Below, one piece after another: positions 60,625-64,000 of a DNA stretch of 64,000 bases. The number at the start of each line of letters is the position of its first letter. Positions within the stretch are counted from its first letter, which is position 1. The DNA comes from Aquabacterium sp. (lineage in GTDB: Bacteria; Pseudomonadota; Gammaproteobacteria; Burkholderiales; Burkholderiaceae_C), in the NCBI GenBank assembly GCA_023150345.1, contig JAKLLB010000012.1, forward strand, positions 1 through 64,000, read 5' to 3'. A program made the position numbers and the translations under genes. A model generated the notes under the pieces. It worked only from the letters and a program-made list of their open reading frames with translations. It was not told the DNA's origin and did not search any database.

Positions 60625-62726
60625 CGCTCAAGATCGGCATCGACGTCGGCGGCACCTTCACCGACTTCGTCATCGCGAAGGACGGCGAGCCGCCGCGGAT
60701 CCACAAGACACTGTCCACGCCGCAGGATCCGTCGATCGCGGTGGTCGAGGGCCTGGCGCAGATCGCGCAGGGCATGAACCCGCCGATGAGCGTGCAGCAG
60801 TTGGCGCAGGCCATCGACACCATCGTGCACGGCACCACGGTGACGACCAACGCCACGCTGACCTCCACCGGCGCCAAGGCCGCGCTGCTCACCACCGATG
60901 GCGTGCGCGATGCCCTCGAGATGCGTCGCGGCATCCGCGAAGAGCAGTACAACAACCGCTACCGCAACGTCACGCCGCTGGTGCCGCGGGTGCGTCGCGT
61001 GGGTGTGAAGGGTCGAATCGACCGCGACGGCCGCGAGACCGAGGCCCTGGACACGGCTGCGGTGGAAGCGGCCCTGACCGGCTGGCGCGACGAGGGCGTG
61101 CAGGCGGTGGCCATCTGCTTCATGAACGCCTTCGCCAACCCGGCGCACGAGCAGGCGGCCGCGGCGATTGCCCGCCGCATGATGCCGCGTGCCTACCTGT
61201 CGGTCTCGACCGAGGTGCTGCCCTCGATCCGCTTCTACGAGCGCGTGAGCACCACGGCGCTCAATGCCTACGTCGGCCCCAAGCTCGGGCACTACCTCGA
61301 CCAACTGGTCGAGCGCCTGGGCGGCATCGGCTTTGGCGGCCTGCTGCTCATCATGCAGAGCAACGGCGGCGTCATCTCGCCGCAAGCCGCGCGAGACAAG
61401 GCCGCACTCACCCTGCTGTCGGGCCCGGCCGGCGGCCCCGGCGCGGGCCTGTTCTACGCCGCGGCGCTGGGGCAGGACCGCTGCATCACCACCGACATGG
61501 GCGGCACCAGCTTCGAGGCCTCGGTGGCCGTGGGCGCGCCGATGCTGAAGAACGACGGCGAGATCGCGCGCCACAAGATCGCGCTGCCGATGCTGGACAT
61601 CCACACCATCGGCGCCGGCGGCGGCTCGATCGGCTGGCTGGACGAAGGCGGCCTGCTGCGCATGGGCCCGCAAAGCGCTGGCGCCGCGCCGGGCCCCGCG
61701 TGCTACGGCCGCGGCGGCCTGCTGCCCACCACCACCGACGCCAACGTGGTGCTGGGCTACCTCGACCCCGACTACTTCGCCGGCGGGCGCATGAAGTTGG
61801 ACGTGGCCGCCGCGCGCCGCGCGATCGACTTGCACATCGCCGGGCCCATGGGCCTCACCGTCGAGCGTGCCGCGGCCGGCATGTACCGGGTGGCCTGCAA
61901 CAACATGGCCCAGGGTGTGCGCGAAGTGACGATCAAGCGCGGCTTCGATCCGCGGGAGTTCCCGCTCATCCCGGGCGGTGGCGCGGGCCCGATCCACGGC
62001 TGCCTGATCTGCAGCGAGCTGGAGATCCCGTTGCAGATCGTGCCGCGCGAGGCGTCGGTGCTGTGCGCCTTCGGCATGCTGATGGGCGAGCTCAAGCACG
62101 ATTTCGTGCGCACCTTCGTGGCCCGCTTGGAACACCTGGACTGGTCCCGGCTGAGCTCTCTCGTCGGGACCATGGCCGAAGAAGGCGCTGCGCTGCTGGA
62201 GGGCGAGCGCATCGGGCGCGAGCGGCAACGCATCGAGTTGCGGCTGGACTGCCGCTACCTCAAGCAGTACCACGAGGTCTCGGTGGCGGTGCCGCTGGCG
62301 GCCATCGAGCACCACGATGCCGCGGCCATCGCCCGCGCCTTCCACGACGAGCACCAGCGCCTGTTCGGCTACACGCTGGAGGCGGAGGGCAGCCCGGTGG
62401 AGATCATCAACGTGCGGCTGCAGGCCATTGGCGCCACCGCACGCCCGAGCATCGCGCGTGAGCCACTGGGTGCGCCCGATGCGAGCGCAGCGCGCAAGGG
62501 CCGGCGCAGCGTGTACATCCCCGAGCGCGACGCCTACGGCGAGGTCGACGTCTACGACGGCCACCGCATGCGCGCCGGCCACCGCATCACCGGCCCGGCG
62601 CTGATCGAGCAGCAGACCACGGCCATCTTCGTGTCCGACGGCTACGACGGCGTCGTCGACGGCCTGGGCTCGTTCGTGCTCTACACCAAGGGTCGCGAAG
62701 ACCTCGTCGCCGCGGCGATCGCCTGA
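60621..62726 (+). CDS. HyuA-like subunit (hydantoinase/oxoprolinase/acetone-carboxylase family)
   Basis: 701 residues. The ASKHA-like ATP fold shows IGIDVGGTFTDFVI at the N-terminus, HGTTVTTNATL, and TTDMGGTSFEASV near residue 293, as in 5-oxoprolinase, N-methylhydantoinase and the beta-type subunit of acetone and acetophenone carboxylases. The C-terminal third has the family's PGGGAGPIHGCLI and LDCRYLKQYHEVSV. It uses ATP and acts with HyuB. The ATG at 60621 overlaps the ligase stop. The context of ligase and thiolase favours a ketone carboxylase, but hydantoinase or oxoprolinase is not excluded. Confidence 0.85.
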   Translation: MTLKIGIDVGGTFTDFVIAKDGEPPRIHKTLSTPQDPSIAVVEGLAQIAQGMNPPMSVQQLAQAIDTIVHGTTVTTNATLTSTGAKAALLTTDGVRDALEMRRGIREEQYNNRYRNVTPLVPRVRRVGVKGRIDRDGRETEALDTAAVEAALTGWRDEGVQAVAICFMNAFANPAHEQAAAAIARRMMPRAYLSVSTEVLPSIRFYERVSTTALNAYVGPKLGHYLDQLVERLGGIGFGGLLLIMQSNGGVISPQAARDKAALTLLSGPAGGPGAGLFYAAALGQDRCITTDMGGTSFEASVAVGAPMLKNDGEIARHKIALPMLDIHTIGAGGGSIGWLDEGGLLRMGPQSAGAAPGPACYGRGGLLPTTTDANVVLGYLDPDYFAGGRMKLDVAAARRAIDLHIAGPMGLTVERAAAGMYRVACNNMAQGVREVTIKRGFDPREFPLIPGGGAGPIHGCLICSELEIPLQIVPREASVLCAFGMLMGELKHDFVRTFVARLEHLDWSRLSSLVGTMAEEGAALLEGERIGRERQRIELRLDCRYLKQYHEVSVAVPLAAIEHHDAAAIARAFHDEHQRLFGYTLEAEGSPVEIINVRLQAIGATARPSIAREPLGAPDASAARKGRRSVYIPERDAYGEVDVYDGHRMRAGHRITGPALIEQQTTAIFVSDGYDGVVDGLGSFVLYTKGREDLVAAAIA

Positions 62727-62740
62727 AGGGAGTGCACACC

Positions 62741-64000
62741 ATGACGACCATCGACCCCATCCTGCTGTCGGTCTACGCACGCAGCTTCAAGGCCATCACC
62801 GACGAGATGAGCATCTCGATGGAGCGCACCACGCGCAGCCCCATCCTGTGCGAGGCCAAGGACTACGTCACCGGTCTGTACGACGCCGAGGGCCGCATGC
62901 TCGAGCAGACCGAGAACCTGCCCATCCTCGCGTTCTCGCTGGCCCCGGTGTGCAAGCACATCCGCAAGACCTTCGATGGCGACATCCACGAAGGCGACGT
63001 GTTCTTCCACAACGACGTGTTTTCGCTCGGCAACCAGAACAACGACGTCGCGGTGTTCAAGCCGGTGTTCTTCGAGGGCGAGCTGGTGGGCTGGACGGCG
63101 GTGAAGGGCCATCAGGCCGACATCGGCGGTGCGGTGGCCGGCGGCTACAACCCGAACGCGGTGGAGGTCTGGCAGGAGGCGCTGCGCATCCCGGCAGTGA
63201 AGGTGGTCGACCGCGGGCGGCTGCGCCAGGACGTGTGGAACCTGATCTTCGCCAACGTGCGGCTGGACATCGTTCAGCACGACATGAAGGCCGAGATGGG
63301 CGCCTGCGAGATCGGCGCGCGGCGCATGGTGGAGCTGCTGAAGAAGTACGGCGCCGCGAGCTATGCCGCGCACAAGCAGGCGCTGTTCGACGCCACGCGC
63401 CGCATGATGGAAGCCGAGATCGCCAAGATTCCCAACGGCCGCTACTCGGGCGAAGGCTACGTCTACTACGACGGCCGACACGAGGGCAGCAAGTTCACGA
63501 TCCGCGTCGACATCGAGGTGCGCGACAAGTCGATCCGATTCGACTACTCGCGCACCGATGCGCAGACCAACGGCTTCGTCAACGGCACTTTCACGTCCAG
63601 CGCCTCGGCGACGATCCTCACCCTGCTGCAGATGGTCAACCCGGACATCCCGCACAACGAGGGCATGGTCGAACCCATCGAGATCGTCATCCCTGAGGGC
63701 ACCATCCTCAACGCCGCCTACCCCAAGGCCACCACCTTCGGCAACCACCTGTGCCCGCCCAACGCCGACGCCATTCAGCGGGCCCTGGCGCCCGTGCTGC
63801 CCGACCGCGTGACCGCTGGCTGGAACAACCTGCTGGCCTCGCTGACCACGGGGCTGGACCCCAAGACCGGGGAGAAGTACGTCGACATCGGCTTCATGGG
63901 CCTGAAGGGCGGCTCGGGCGCTCTGCAGGGCTGCGACGGCTACGACCACATCGGCATGATCGACGCCTCCGGCGGCGTGCTCGACCAGGACTACGAGATG
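62741..64000 (+). CDS. HyuB-like subunit, truncated by the window end
   Basis: 420 codons seen, no stop yet. It opens MTTIDPILLSVYARSFKAITDEMSISMERT, the usual HyuB/oxoprolinase-B N-terminus, with HNDVFSLGNQNNDVAV, AVKGHQADIGG, GFVNGTFTSSASA, and NHLCPPNADAIQRALAPVLP. It is the partner of the HyuA-like gene, 14 bases upstream, and holds the metal-binding part in acetone carboxylases. The rest of the operon, including any third subunit, lies beyond the window. Confidence 0.9.
   Translation, partial: MTTIDPILLSVYARSFKAITDEMSISMERTTRSPILCEAKDYVTGLYDAEGRMLEQTENLPILAFSLAPVCKHIRKTFDGDIHEGDVFFHNDVFSLGNQNNDVAVFKPVFFEGELVGWTAVKGHQADIGGAVAGGYNPNAVEVWQEALRIPAVKVVDRGRLRQDVWNLIFANVRLDIVQHDMKAEMGACEIGARRMVELLKKYGAASYAAHKQALFDATRRMMEAEIAKIPNGRYSGEGYVYYDGRHEGSKFTIRVDIEVRDKSIRFDYSRTDAQTNGFVNGTFTSSASATILTLLQMVNPDIPHNEGMVEPIEIVIPEGTILNAAYPKATTFGNHLCPPNADAIQRALAPVLPDRVTAGWNNLLASLTTGLDPKTGEKYVDIGFMGLKGGSGALQGCDGYDHIGMIDASGGVLDQDYEM

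Noticed and set aside
60477..62780. 767-codon open frame opposite the HyuA-like gene
   Set aside because: An antisense shadow: His/Ala/Gly-rich, no recognisable domain, while the sense frame is a clear HyuA.

Overview
The window is a gene-dense, high-GC chromosomal segment of a betaproteobacterium, most probably Burkholderiales (inferred from gene content and order, not from a marker comparison). Several runs match textbook proteobacterial synteny: gloB / yafS-like methyltransferase / rnhA; dnaX-ybaB-recR next to the 4.5S RNA; trxA-rho-rpmE; pstSCAB-phoU-phoBR; yhbY / rlmE-ftsH-folP-glmM; carA-carB-greA; and surE-pcm-nlpD-rpoS. I see no tRNA or rRNA gene, insertion sequence, prophage, integrase or CRISPR array.

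Layout. 1-7.3 kb: the tail of an unknown gene, a secreted subtilisin-like protease, prpE, an NlpC/P60 hydrolase and the molybdenum-cofactor genes moaA and moeA. 7.4-11.7 kb: an RND efflux permease and its membrane-fusion partner, with no outer-membrane channel gene beside them. 11.7-20.2 kb: rnhA, methyltransferase, gloB, mltD, recR, ybaB, dnaX, a PurM-like paralogue, the 4.5S RNA and a secreted Lys/Ala/Glu repeat protein. 20.5-24.7 kb: two translationally coupled genes, a pseudokinase-HDOD protein followed by a kinase-HDOD-GAF protein. 25-29 kb: trxA, rho, rpmE2 and a polytopic glycosyltransferase-like protein. 29-35.8 kb: the phosphate regulon, headed by a visible Pho box. 35.9-42.1 kb: glmM, folP, ftsH (with a heat-shock-type promoter), rlmE, yhbY and greA. 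42.2-46.6 kb: carB and carA. 46.9-52.7 kb: a BAX-inhibitor-like membrane protein, rlmD, rpoS, nlpD, pcm and surE. 52.8-56.9 kb: a quinone oxidoreductase and a NarL-type two-component system.

57-64 kb is the clearest accessory region. A GntR/FCD repressor is followed by thiolase, acyl-CoA ligase, HyuA-like and HyuB-like genes in one tightly packed operon that runs off the window. The enzyme set resembles the carboxylase / CoA-ligase / thiolase logic of acetophenone breakdown, so I propose a ketone carboxylation pathway; the substrate is unknown.

Most of the window is housekeeping. The two places most likely to hold undescribed biology are the pseudokinase/kinase HDOD pair (20.5-24.7 kb) and the hydantoinase-type carboxylase cluster (57-64 kb). 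Regulatory sites visible by eye are a Pho box before pstS, a sigma-32-like promoter before ftsH, sigma-70 promoters for carAB and gloB, a palindromic candidate operator before the GntR gene, and several hairpins at operon ends.
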